NCBI GenBank assembly: GCA_933228675.1
Contig: OW121742.1
Location: 41,015,072-41,079,071 of the forward strand
Length of the DNA stretch: 64,000 nt
Origin: Stomorhina lunata
Lineage: Eukaryota; Arthropoda; Insecta; Diptera; Rhiniidae
Reading direction: 5' to 3'
Shown: positions 19,658 through 31,935 of the stretch, piece after piece
Numbering within the stretch: the first letter of the stretch is position 1
Layout of the letters: each line of letters begins with the position of its first letter
The notes under the pieces: generated by a model
What the model saw: the letters and a program-made list of their open reading frames with translations, nothing else
Told to the model about the DNA's origin: nothing
Databases searched by the model: none
Translations under genes and position numbers: made by a program

Positions 19658-22281
19658 GAATAGTTATGCACCCAAAGGTTAGGTTGGGCAGGTGGCTGAT
19701 GTCTAGGGAAGCTTCACTTGGGTTCTAAAGTGGTCCCTTTGTGAAAGATAATGATTACTAGACTACAAGTAGAGAATGCATATTTAAGCCAGCCAGTAGC
19801 TTCGAAATAAAATAGACACATATTTTACGAACATTTAATAAAGTTCGATAGACCAGATAAACCATGCAGAAAAGATGCTTCAAAATGTAGATGCCCTTAC
19901 ATTTGCAATAGCACATCGATTTGATGAAGTTTAAGTATTCTGGCATGCAACCCAAAAACACAGTGCCTAGTGAGGGTTGTGCACTTTAATTCGTACGAAT
20001 TATCCAACTAGTAAAAGTTCTTGATTAGTTATGTAAAACTCTGAAGTTAGCGGACTGATTTAGGTCAAAGCTTTAACAATGATTGTCAATGTATACAAGC
20101 CTTAAAATTATAGGGTATACACTCTTAGTTTTAGATACATACGTGAAATATATAGCTTTTGAATGGATGGTTATCAGCTTTGTCGGAAAAGTTTACTTAT
20201 TAATTTGAAGTTAGTTAATTAATTAAAATGAACACTTCATCAATAATATTTGGGATGTATAGTTCTTTCGATCTGTCCGATGGATGTTTGGAAAGTTTTG
20301 CTCTAGTTCTTTGTGCAATTTTAATGTGATTTAATTTATCAGCATTAAATCGATTCCCGGTCGGGTTTATATGGGAGATTTCACTAAATGTGAATAGAGC
20401 TCGCCCATTTTCAATATCGAACTTTTCAAGAGATCAGAAATACTTTTGTCAAATGTTGTCCCTCTAGAAAGTTTATTTTAGGCGCTATTGTCCTGAATAT
20501 CAATATTGTACAACGTCTTTTTACTAAATGTCATCATCGTATCTATTATAATTTGTCATTTATTAGCTACTAAGAGATTGCCTTAGGCGAAGTTATACGG
20601 GATCAATTGTCAAACGTGAACGGATTTCTCCCAATTGCAATTAAAAAATTTAAATTTTTGTTGATATGTGAGATACTTACATACATATGTAGGTTTTGAA
20701 CGGATATCATGTAATTAGCTGCATTTTTGTACTTCCTAGGAAGATTACCTATAATTTGATATATAATACATTCTCAAATGTTATCATAATGTTCAAAAGT
20801 CAGACACAAAATTGAGATAAATGCAGTGTGTCTGTCTGCTAAAACCAGATTTGTGGAGCTCCTGAATTGTCCCACCCTGAATTTCAACATTGTCGATCAA
20901 AACACCATCGCTTAAACGCTAAATTATATCTACCACAAATTACAGAATGCATCAGGATTTAGATAATCCCCTGCGAAGGACGCTATTAAACTTCATCAAA
21001 ATAAACATCTGAGATATCGACAAAACAGGAGCTCCAAAAACTTGACTACAACATAAAAAAGGACAGACAGGTAGACGGACGGACATGTAGACGGACGGAT
21101 AAACAAACAGACGGACGGACGGGCAAACAAACAGACGGACGGACAGACGGACGGAGGTCGCGAAATCGATTTTTGTGCCGATTCTGAGTTGATCGGTACA
21201 ATTTGAATGGTATTCATAATCAGATTTGTGGAGTATATATATCAGATTTTAGAAAATCCTCCCATAAAGAACGATGTCAAATTTCATCACAATCGGTCCA
21301 TAAACATCTGAGATATCGCTGAAACAATACTTACAAAATGTAAACAAAATTTCTTAGACACGTACTTTGGGCAATTTGATGTACATCAAATGTAGTGTTA
21401 TTGCGATATCTCAATTGATATTGATATCTTTTGATAAAATTTATTTAACGTGCTTGGCGGGGGAATTTCCTAAAATCTGATATAAAATTTATGTAGGTCC
21501 GTGCTAAAGAAGGATGGTTTTTCCTATTTCTGCATTTCATTTTTTCAACAAACATTCTCTAATACGAACTTTGGGCAATTTGCGATACATCAAATTCAGT
21601 GTTTTGGCGATATCTCAATTGTTTATAGACCTCTTTTGATAAAATTTAATAACGTGCTTGGTGGGGGAATTTCCTAAAATCTGATATAAAATTTATGTAG
21701 GTCCGTACTAAAGGAGGATAGTTTTTCCTATTTCTGCATTTCATTTTTTCAACAAACATTCTCTAATGTGTACTTTGGGCAATTTGCGATACATCAAATT
21801 CAGTGTTTTGGCGATATCTCAGTTGTTTATGGACCGATTTTGATAAAATTTTATAGAGTGCTTTGGGAAAATATTTCCTACAATCTGATATATAACATAT
21901 TATCACATGTACACCAGGAGTATCTTTTTTATCTTGTTATTTAAAAGTGTGTTTCAATCAAAAATTTTCAAATTTTCGTCTAATTTTTGGTATTTTTTCG
22001 ATATTTTCGATGTTTATAAACCGATTTTAATGAAATTTAATAGCGTTCATTGCGGGAGAATTTCCTAAAATCTGATATATAATTTATGTAAGTCCATCCT
22101 CCAGGGGCTTCAGAAACTTGATTTCAACAGACAGACAGACAGACGGACATCGCTTAATCGATTCTCCTCCCGATTCTGAGTCGATCGGTATAATTTTTAT
22201 GGGGTCTACGATCACTAATAAAAAAATTACAAACGGAATCACAAACTTATAATACCCTTTCACCTATTGGTGAAGGGTATA
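19656..22281 (-). mobile_element. DINE-1/Helentron-like element, long composite copy, 3' end lost
   Basis: Runs on the minus strand. Its 5' hairpin is at 22252-22280 (ATACCCTT...AAGGGTAT with CACC/GGTG arms). GTCY microsatellites, read as GACA/GACG on the plus strand, lie at about 22128-22150 and 21061-21157. Over its whole length it matches the inverted copy at 33990-36405, with many small differences. It lacks the last 165 bp of that copy; the mariner begins there instead. A 204-bp segment (about 21370-21780) is duplicated in tandem here and single in the other copy. No long ORF exists, so it is non-autonomous. A 67-codon GTG-start frame is shared by both copies, but nothing suggests it is a gene. 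Confidence 0.7.
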
Positions 22282-22700
22282 AAAAGAGGGCACGAAAGTG
22301 GGCATGGTCAATTTCTTTTTATGTACAATTCTGACTTGAACTAAGGCAAATATTTAGAAAAACACTATCTTGATCGGTCCAGCCATTCTCAAGTGATGCA
22401 ATTTAAAAGAAAACGGGAATTTCATCCAAATTTTTCGATTCCCAAACCTAGCCTATTTTACTCACCGGTCATACCCTAATAAACTATCAAAATTTTAGAA
22501 AAATCGGTCCGCTCGGTCATCTATATTTGTCATGTAAATATATGACTTATATGGGCCACTTGAGATTTTAAAAAAAATTTAGCCTATTTTAACCACCGGT
22601 AACACCTTACAAGACTAAAAATTTCAGAAAAATCGGTAAGCTAGTTTCGGCGCACATTAATATCAAACACCATACAGACAGACAAACAGACGTATGTATA
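22282..22700. repeat. Dispersed repeat, related style, unclassified
   Basis: Contains repeated blocks AAAAATCGGTCC/AAAAATCGGTAAG, 'TAGCCTATTTTA.CCACCGGT' twice (about 22448 and 22580), and ends with a CAGACAGACAAACAGACG tract at 22674-22693. This resembles internal parts of dipteran dispersed repeats, but no termini are found. Confidence 0.45.
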
Positions 22701-23590
22701 TATAAAAGATATATGAGTTCTTACCTTTAAATTTACTTCCTTTAAATAAAATCCTCAAAAGATTACATTCGTTCATTTAACTGCCCCTTAAGGTCTTATA
22801 CAAAGTCACGAGCTGTAACCAAGACAAAAAAGCCTACAACAAACAAAAAAATCTTTTTAACAAAGATAATGACAAAAACCACCCTCATACCAGGGCCAGC
22901 AACAACAACAGCACAACTGATATTCATCATGACAGCTATTACACAAAAGATCGTCTTGTTCCTCCCTTCCCTATTTCTTTCGCCTACGATCACCTGAGGA
23001 AAAAATCTTATTTGTTTAAGGATTTTGTATCTTTTATTAGATTTACTAATTTTGCTGCTGCTTTTTGTTGCGTATAAGTAGAAGACTCTCTACATTTCCC
23101 ATGTGAGTTTCGTTGTGTTTGTATTTTTTCTTAAAAATCATAGAAATTTCGCTACAGCTTGTTTCGGATCTTGGTTTGTCAGCTGTTCTTTGATTTGTTT
23201 AACTAAGAAATGATCTTTTGTTTTGGCGAACAAAACAAAAAAAAAAAAAAAAAAATATATATATATAATTTTGATGATGATTTTGCGCGCCAGATTCCTA
23301 TCCTATAGCTGAAGATATGACTATGAATGTCTTGGAAAGAATAACATTGTTATTATTTTAAAAATGCCGGGTGCGAGTTTTTTATTTTGATAAAAAATAA
23401 AAAACGGTAATACTTTTTTAGTTAAATTAAAGAATATAAAATTAATTTTTTCAATAGACATTGAGAACATTTTAACTTTAAAAAAATTGGGTACACTAAG
23501 GCATAATGAAAAAAGAACGGTTCGTTTTAATAACGTACTGTTCTTTTGGATTTTAGAGTACTTTTTGGTTAATTTTAGAGTACTATAAAG
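22700..23590. other. Unassigned sequence
   Basis: No gene is recognised. There is an A-run followed by TATATA at about 23237-23268. Confidence 0.5.
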
Positions 23591-23591
23591 T

Positions 23592-23800
23592 GTGAACCGC
23601 CGTGGTATCGCAGGTAATTCATCCGCCTAGCATACCAGAGGTCCCAAGGTCGATCTCCGACCAGACTAACTTAAAAAAAAAATTCAAAAAAGCGGCGGTT
23701 CATCACTGATTATTGAGTATTGGGCTATGTTAAATTACTCTAACTAATACATTTGCCGTCCGGAGCCGGATTTAAAACGTAGGTCCCTTTTAATGAGCCT
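23592..23800 (+). mobile_element. tRNA-derived SINE-like sequence
   Basis: The head reads TGGTATCGCAGGTAATTC and then AGGTCGATCTCCG (23647-23659), which approximate the A and B boxes of a Pol III promoter at tRNA-like spacing (about 50 bp). A poly-A run and a body rich in TTAAATTACTCTAACTAATAC follow. The head is flanked by an inverted motif: GTGAACCGCCG at 23592-23602 and CGGCGGTTCATCAC at 23693-23706. No source tRNA can be named. Confidence 0.5.
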
Positions 23801-24349
23801 AAAAATAGAATTGGATGCAGCTCATTGTCTGAGAAAAGTACTCCTTGTTCCCATTGGAATGTCGTGGGAATTATGTTTGTATATCTCACATATCATGTAT
23901 ATCTCACAATCTGAACCAAATGCGAAAATGTTTGTAGGAAGCTATAGGTAAAAGTGAACTGATGCTCGTGAAATTTTTCCTACTGCCTGTCATAATCGCC
24001 ATATCTATTATAGTTTGATATTTATTTCGATTTAACTGCTAACCGTTTTACTTGGATTTATATTGGAGCTATGTGAACCGATTCATCTGATGAATACACA
24101 GACAGAAATCTCGGTATCCGTGAGATGATTTATAAGTAGTTTTTTATGAAATGAGTAATATTTTTGCAGTTTGTTCTGCCGCTATAGTAAGTTCAACAGA
24201 CGGAAAGAAGGATGGATGGAAGGCGTAGAACTATGAATGATGGATGGAAGGGCGGGCGGACGAGAGCTAGGTCGAAAAGAAGGAAGGTAGATGGAAAACC
24301 AAAATTAAGGACTGACGGACGAAACGAAGAACAGTCAGACAGACAACAT
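23800..24349. other. Unassigned sequence
   Basis: No gene is recognised. GGAAGG/GGACGG-rich stretches at about 24195-24350 look like degenerate microsatellite. Confidence 0.45.
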
Positions 24350-25160
24350 TAAAAACTTTATTTAGAGAAAAAATTCATTTAGAAACTTTTTATACAAAAA
24401 ATTTTTGATTAATTTTTATTTTTTCATTTATTAGAAAACTTTTCATAAAGAAAAAAATTCAATAAGAAATTTTTTTTTTGAGAAAAAAATCGCTAAAAAA
24501 TTTTCTATAAAAAAAATTTACTAAGAAATTTTTTTCGTTAAAGAAAATATGTTAAGAAATTTTTTAAATTTGAAAATTTTTTGTATAGAATATAAATTCA
24601 TTGAGAAATTCTTCCTATAAAAAAATCATTAACGTTTTTTTTCTATAGAAAAACATTAAATGTGGAACTTTTTCTATAGAAAAATATTCATAATGAAATT
24701 TTTTCTATACAAAAAATAATAAAAATTTTTTCTAGACAAAAAAATTTATTAATAAATTTTTTCTATAAAAAAAAAAATATTAAGAAATTTTGTCTTAAAC
24801 AAAAATTATTAAGAAATTTTTTCTATACAAAAAAACTTATTAAGAAATTTTAGCTTTAATAAAAATTCTTTGATTTTTTATATAGAGAAAATTTATTTAG
24901 GAATTTTTTTCAATAGAAAAATTTTCTTAATGAAAAATTTATTTAAAAATTTTTTTATAAAGAAATTTTTGATGTAAAAAATTCATTTACAAATTTTTGC
25001 TGTACAAAAAAAAATCATCAAGAAATTTTTTTCTATCGAAAAAATTCATCAAGAATTTTTTTTTATTGAAAAAAATTTATCAAGAAACTTTTCTATAGAA
25101 AAAAATCATTCCAGAAATTTTTTTTATAGAAAACAATTCATAAAAAAAAATTCTATAGAA
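24350..25160. repeat. Degenerate 31-bp CTATAG-type satellite
   Basis: Units such as TTTTTTCTATAGAAAAA with ATTAAGAAA spacers are recognisable but heavily diverged, with many AT-only substitutions. It runs directly into the CAGA microsatellite. Confidence 0.75.
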
Positions 25161-25163
25161 AAA

Positions 25164-25400
<237 letters not shown>

Positions 25401-25409
25401 GACAAAAAT

Positions 25410-25800
25410 CATCCTAAAACTACTAAGTCATCTTAAAATTCCTGAGTCATCCTAAAACTGCTAAGTCATTTTAAAACTGCTGAATCATCTTTAAACTAAT
25501 TTAATATGCTTAGTCATCCTTAAACTGCCAACTCATCCTTAAACTACTGACTCATCCAGACAGAAAGACAGACTGAAAAAAACATTAAACTGCTGAGTCA
25601 TCCTAAAACTGCTACGTCATATTTAAGCTGCTGCATCATCCTAAAACTAATTTAAAATGCTTAGTCATTCAAAAACTACTGACTCATCCTAAATACTTAT
25701 ACTGCTAAGTCATTAAAAAACTTATGAGTCATCCTAAGACCGCTGACTCATCCTACAACTGTTGAGTCGTTCTAGATCTTTTGAGTCATCCCAAAACTCA
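25410..25800. repeat. 20-bp minisatellite containing TGASTCA motifs
   Basis: Units of roughly 18-21 bp of the form GTCATCCTAAAACTGCTAA. Seven perfect TGA(G/C)TCA heptamers lie at 25443, 25548, 25594, 25680, 25735, 25744 and 25782. That heptamer is the AP-1 consensus, but here it is simply part of the repeat unit; no function is claimed. Confidence 0.8.
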
Positions 25801-25957
25801 TCGTCAATTCTTTGAGTTAAGATTTCATGGCGGTTCAAACTTCGTTTTTCTCAAGATTTTTTCTCAAAATATACATATTTGATATGCCTATAGTCATTGT
25901 TATCGGATTTTTATAAAACTGGGCTCATATTTCTCATTTTACTAGGCTCATTTTCAT

Positions 25958-26103
25958 AAAAATCGGAGATGGTGTGGTTCAGTTCGTGTTCTAAATTTTT
26001 TGATTTGACTCAATTTTGTTACTATATGAGTGAAATATGTATTAATACATGACTCAAATAAAAAAATTTCGAACACATGCTGAACCACACCATTTCCGAT
26101 TTT
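25958..26103. repeat. 146-bp fold-back (long imperfect palindrome)
   Basis: The left arm (about 25958-26012, with GATGGTGTGGTTCAG) and right arm (about 26050-26103, with CTGAACCACACCATTTC) are reverse complements over about 53 bp with several mismatches, around a loop of about 37 bp. The flanks (about 25815-25925 and 26147-26250) are diverged direct repeats of each other (TTTCATGGCGGTT / TTTTGTGGCGGTT), so the hairpin sits inside a duplicated 330-bp module. Confidence 0.8.
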
Positions 26104-26254
26104 GATTAAATTTTGTATATTTAAGAATTCTCCAAAATTTCGTTTGGGTTCAGATTTTGTGGCGGTTTAAAGTTAGATTTTTAGCATTTTTTTTAAACAT
26201 ACCCATTCAATAAGTCTATAAATTTTGACTCAGTTATCAGACTTTTATTAATTT

Positions 26255-27530
26255 TATGAAATCAATTACGTCCTTGACTCAAATATATCTCAAAAAGCAT
26301 ATCTTCCATTTTCTTATTATCATATTAAAGTGTTGACATCAAAAAATAGAACGCAAAAAAGTGGACTCATGGGGGGATCGGGAAATAGTAGACTTTTTTG
26401 TAAAAAAAACTCATGTTATTTCAGTACAAATTGAAATAAAACTTTTATTTTGTTGAATAGTGCTGCCTACTCATTTTTAAAACCCCTACAATTTCTTCCA
26501 TAGTCCACCTCCATTTCCCCCTTTTAACTCTTTATCTTATAATAATTCATATTTTTTGTCTGTCTGTCTGACTGGTCGTCCATTTGAAATATTTCTTGGC
26601 AACACTATAGTTATGTCATTAAATTTAAGCATTTTCGTTTAGGCCATTGATGATTTCCTTAACTGTTTTATCATTTGTTTTCTTCGTCTCTTTTAATTTT
26701 ATTTGAAATATTTTTTTTTTCTTTTGCTTTTCTTCTGCAATCGCATAATTGTTCTGACAAAATACAGGCAAGAGGAGATAAAAAGACCCTATCATTAAAG
26801 TTCTTTGCAGTTAATCGAAGAAATCTGTGTAAATGGACAAAATACAGAAAAAAAAGAAACAGTAACATCAAGAATTATAAAGTTTGTATGCTAAATGTGA
26901 TTGTAGGTATAATTCATCTTGGGAGTAGAGAGGATGATTGAAATATGGGTAAGAACGCTAAAAAGGTACCATTTTAAGGTACTAATTTAATCAAAAGGTT
27001 AAAAAAACTGGAAGAAACCTTATAGAAGAAATTAAATTTTTGAGGAGGCTCTTTTGCTAGAAATAAGAAAGAATAGTAGTATTAAAAACGCTTTTCAGTG
27101 GATTATACAATACTAAGCTGTGCAGTCCGGCTTGGCATTCATTAAGGCTAGATTCAAATGTGGGTCGATTTGACTCGCTTTAAAACCGTTGTCAGAAGTA
27201 CGGATTTATGGGTACTATTTGATAATAAGTACACCCAAAATATACCTTATCTCATCATAACTTTTTAAATTTAATGATTGTGTTGCGTCGGGGGTATTTT
27301 CAATGTTAATTTTTTCTATAAAATTTTATTTTTCCAGTGATAAATGTTTCCTACGCACTGCAATAACAGAATTATGCCAGAAGACTTTTTCCAATTTTAA
27401 TAAAAGGTTTTCGTTGGTGGACTCTAGCATTACACAGTCACTCACAATAAATAAAATAAGTACAAAAGTATAGTTGATCAAACTCGATCATAAAGTACCC
27501 TACATTTTATTGTTTTTTATAATAAAATTT
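26255..27530. other. Unassigned sequence
   Basis: No gene is recognised. Frames of 66 and 88 codons on opposite strands at about 26675-26941 overlap each other and show no domain. A short GTCT microsatellite lies near 26558-26571. Confidence 0.5.
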
Positions 27531-27532
27531 GC

Positions 27533-29400
27533 GATCATTAAGAAATTTTTTCTATAGAAAAATTTTCATTAAGAAATTTTTTCTATAGAAAAATTTTCAT
27601 TAAGAAATTTTTTCTATAGAAAAATTTTTATTAAGAAATTTTTTCTATAGAAAAATGTTCATTAAGAAATTTTTTCTATAGAAAAATGTTCATTAAGAAA
27701 TTTTTTCTATAGAAAAATGTTCATTAAGAAATTTTTTCTATAGAAAAATTTTCATTAAGAAATTTTTTCTATAGAAAAATTTTCATTAAGAAATTTTTTC
27801 TATAGAAAAATTTTCATTAAGAAATTTTTTCTATAGAAAAATTTTCATTAAGAAATTTTTTCTATAGAAAAATTTTCATTAAGAAATTTTTTCTATAGAA
27901 AAATTTTCATTATGAAATTTTTTCTATAGAAAAATTTTCATTCAGAAATTTTTTCTATAGAAAAATTTTCATTAAGAAATTTTTTCTATAGAAAAATGTT
28001 CATTAAGAAATTTTTTCTATAGAAAAATGTTCATTAAGAAATTTTTTCTATAGAAAAATTTTCATTAAGAAATTTTTTCTATAGAAAAATTTTCATTAAG
28101 AAATTTTTTCTATAGAAAAATTTTCATTAAGAAATTTTTTCTATAGAAAAATTTTCATTAAGAAATTTTTTCTATAGAAAAATTTTCATTAAGAAATTTT
28201 TTCTATAGAAAAATTTTCATTAAGAAATTTTTTCTATAGAAAAATTTTCATTAAGAAATTTTTTCTATAGAAAAATGTTCATTAAGAAATTTTTTCTATT
28301 TTTTTCTATAGAAAAATTTTTTCTATAGAAAAATTTTCATTATGAAATTTTTTCTATAGAAAAATTTTCATTAAGAAATTTTTTCTATAGAAAAATTTTC
28401 ATTAAGAAATTTTTTCTATAGAAAAATTTTCATTAAGAAATTTTTTCTATAGAAAAGTTTTCATTAAGAAATTTTTTCTATAGAAAAATTTTCATTAAGA
28501 AATTTTTTCTATAGAAAAATTTTCATTAAGAAATTTTTTCTATAGAAAAATTTTCAACAAGAAATTTTTTCAATAGAAAAATTTTCAATGAGAATTTTTT
28601 TCTATTGAAAAATTTTCATGGAGAAATTTTTTCTTTAAAAAAATTTTCATTGAGAATTTTTTTCTTTCGAAAATTTTTCATTAAGAAATTTTTTCTATAG
28701 AAAAATTTTTATTTAGAAATTGTTTCTATAGAAAAATTTTCATTAAGAAATTTTTTCTATAGAAAAATTTTCATTAAGAAATTTTTTCTATAGAAAAATT
28801 TTCATTAAGAATTTTTTTCTATAGAAAAATTTTCATTAAGAAATTTTTTCTATAGAAAAATTTTCATTAAGAAATTTTTTCTATAGAAAAATTTTCATTA
28901 AGAAATTTTTTCTATAGAAAAATTTTCATTAAGAAATTTTTTCTATAGAAAAATTTTCATTAAGAAATTTTTTCTATAGAAAAATTTTCATTAAGAAATT
29001 TTTTCTATAGAAAAATTTTCATTAAGAAATTTTTTCTTTAGAAAAATTTTCATTAAGAAATATTTTCTATAGAAAAATTGTCATTAAGAAATTTTTTCTA
29101 TAGAAAAATTTTCATTAAGAAATTTTTTGTATAGAAAAATTTTCAACAAGAAATTTTTTCAATAGAAAAATTTTCAATGAGAATTTTTTTCTATTGAAAA
29201 ATCTTCATGGAGAAATTTTTTCTTTAAAAAAATTTTCATTGAGAATTTTTTTTTTTTAGAAAATTTTTCATTAAGAAATTTTTTCTATAGAAAAATTTTT
29301 ATTTAGAAATTGTTTCTATAGAAAAATTTTCAATAAAAAATTCTTTCCATAGAAAAATATTCATGAAGAAATTTTTTCAATAAAAAAAATTTTTAATTCT
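27533..29400. repeat. 31-bp satellite array, CATTAAGAAA subtype, with a 589-bp higher-order repeat
   Basis: About 60 units of palindrome TTTTTTCTATAGAAAAA with spacer TTTTCATTAAGAAA. A run of distinctive variants (TTTCAACAAGAAA, TTTCAATGAGAA, TTTCATGGAG, TTTCATTGAGAA) occurs at about 28552-28670 and again at 29141-29260. The offset is 589 bp, exactly 19 units, so a 19-unit block has been duplicated. Confidence 0.93.
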
Positions 29401-29905
29401 TTGTAATAAAGATAAGTTTTAAATTTTCTATAGGAAAGTTTTCGATATCCTAAGTTTCCTATAGAAAAGTTGGCGATCACCTTAGTTTGCTACAGAAATG
29501 TTGGCGATCGCCTTAGTTTTCTATAGAAAAGTTGGCGATCGCCTAAGTTTTCTATAGAAAAGTTGGCGATCGTCTAAGTTTTCTATAGAAAATTTGGCGA
29601 TCGACTAAGTTTTTTATAGAAAATTTGGCGATAGCCTAAGTTTTCTATCGAAAATTTGGCGATCGCCTAAGATTTCTATAGAAAATTTGGCGATCGTCTA
29701 AGTTTTCTACAGAAAATTTGGCGATCGCCTAAGTTTTCTATAGAAAATTTGGCGATCGCCTAAGTTTTCTATAGAAAATTTGGTGATCGAATTAGTTTTC
29801 TGTCAAAAACTTGGTGATCTCCAGAATTTTTTTATAGAAAAGTTGGAAATCGGCAGAGTTCGCAATAGAAAAGTTAGAGATCGTCTTAGGTTTCTGTGGA
29901 AAAGT
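29401..29905. repeat. 30-bp minisatellite joining TTTTCTATAGAAAA and GGCGATCGCC
   Basis: About 16 units of 30-31 bp. Each carries two palindromes: TTTTCTATAGAAAA, shared with the neighbouring satellite, and a GC-rich GGCGATCGCC or one-base variants. The perfect decamer is at 29502, 29533, 29658, 29720 and 29751. It adjoins the preceding array without a gap, which suggests that a spacer was replaced within the same satellite. Confidence 0.9.
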
Positions 29906-30840
29906 TGGCGGGTCTGTATCCATCAGTAAATTTTCTTATCTATTTTGGTGTAGGGTATAGATATGGTATATGAATATTATAAAAATATTTAAAAATTTAC
30001 TTTTAACTCTTCTTTTTATTTTTGCAACAAATGCAAATTTAATTGCTGCAGCAAACAACATATTGCCAGTACGTTTGTAATAAAATTATTGTTGTTCAGG
30101 GGTACAGAAACTTAAAGTTTCAACTTCTGTGTCGTTTCCTAAAGCCTTTTGACTCTCTGTGGCTGATGATAATGGGGAGACAACGTTGACGACGAAGACA
30201 TTAATAAATGCTTTCGAATTCATAAAAAGTATCAGCCATTGAGAGGATTCACAAAAATAAAGCGGCACGCAATTTAAGTGGGCGTGCCCGGGGGCATATG
30301 TCTATAGTTATTATAAAAATTTAAAGACTTTAAACATTCATATTTTACATAAAAATAACACGCACAAACTTTTATTTTAATTTCAGGATATTCTTTTTTT
30401 AACTCACATTTAAAATCTATTTAGCGAAAGTTTATTTCAAATTCATAATAAAAAAAAATTTTGAATATTTTAAAATCGAAATGATATTTTTGATTTGTAT
30501 ATTCGTGTTTGTTATGTGATGAATCGGGTTATATAATTTAAAGTTTTTGCGAAGATATTTGAAATCATTTAAAACTGTAAATATTTTTTGTGTTGAAGGA
30601 GTAAAATGCTACCGAATGCTACTGTTTAGCGAAACGTTATTCGAATTAGGGGTTTGGAGATTGATTTGTTTATTAAAGATTACAAAAAATGATATAACGG
30701 AAAGTATTTTCTGTTTAAACAGAAAAAAACATTTTTAAAACATGTGAAACCTTAAAAGAAATGCACAGACGTAGCTCAATGCCCACTGTAAAAATGTAGG
30801 GGGTACACTGGAATTGTGACTTCGTTTGTAATTTACCTAA
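29906..30840. other. Unassigned sequence between arrays
   Basis: No gene is recognised; frames of 60-63 codons lack domains. Poly-A and AT-rich stretches only. Confidence 0.5.
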
Positions 30841-30844
30841 TATT

Positions 30845-31935
30845 GGCTCAAAAATTTTTTTATCAAAAATTTTTCTATAAAAAATTTTTCTATAGAAAAT
30901 TTTTTTATCAAAAATTTTTGTATAGAAAATTTTTTTATCAAAAATTTTTCTATAGAAAATTTTTTTATCAAAAATTTTTCTATAGAAAATTTTTTTATCA
31001 AAAATTTTTTTATCAAGAATTTTTCTATAGAAAATTTTTTTATCAAGAATTTTTCTATAGAAAATTTTTTTATCAAAAATTTTTCTATAGAAAATTTTTT
31101 TATCAAGAATTTTTCTATAGAAAATTTTTTTATCAAAAATTTTTGTATAGAAAATTTTTTTATCAAAAATTTTTCTATAGAAAATTTTTTTATCAAAAAT
31201 TTTTCTATAGAAAATTTTTTTATCAAGAATTTTTCTATAGGAAATTTTTTTATCAAACATTTTTCTATAGAAAATTTTTTTATCAAAAATTTTTCTATAG
31301 AAAATTTTTTATCAAAAATTTTTCTATAGAAAATTTTTTTATCAAAAATTTTTCTATAGAAAATTGTTTTGTTTGGGAATTAATTACTCGAACTTTTTAA
31401 ATTGATCAAAAATTTTTCTAAAGAAAATATTTTATCAAAAATTTTTCTATGAAAAATTTTTTATCAAAAATTTTTTTATAGAAAAATTTTTCTATAGAAA
31501 ATTTTTCTATACACAATTTTTTTATCAAAAATTTTTTAATTAAGAAGTGTTACTGTAGTGTATTGCACTAAGATGCTAATTTATTACAATTATTTATTAT
31601 TGTTATAAATAGTTTTTTGATAAAACCAATTTTTTCATCAAAAATTTTTCAATAGAAATTTTTTTTATTATCAAAAATTTTTCTATAGAAAATTTTTCTA
31701 TCAAAAATTTTTCTATAGAAAATTTTTATATCAAAAATTTTTCTATAGAAAATTTTTTTACCAAAAATTTTTCTATAGAAAATTTTTTTACCAAAAATTT
31801 TTCTATAGAAAATTTTTTTACCAAAAATTTTTTTATCAAAAATTTTTCTATAGAAATTTTTTTATGAAATATTTTTCTATAGAAATTTTTTTATCAAAAA
31901 TTTTTCTATAGAAAAATTTTTCTGTTCAAAATTTT
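30845..31935. repeat. 30-bp satellite array, TTATCAAAAA subtype
   Basis: Units alternate TTTTTTTATCAAAAA with TTTTTCTATAGAAAA. The first block is at 30845-31370, a second degenerate one at 31405-31530, and a third at 31635-31930 after a unique 100-bp insert. Because the unit is 30 bp (a multiple of three) and free of stops, frames of 150-190 codons stay open on both strands. They are artefacts. Confidence 0.92.

Noticed and set aside
30715..31400. Reading frames of 149-194 codons on both strands with FFYRK/KKIFD-type repeats
   Set aside because: They arise because the 30-bp satellite unit is a multiple of three and lacks stops. The repeats themselves explain the frames.
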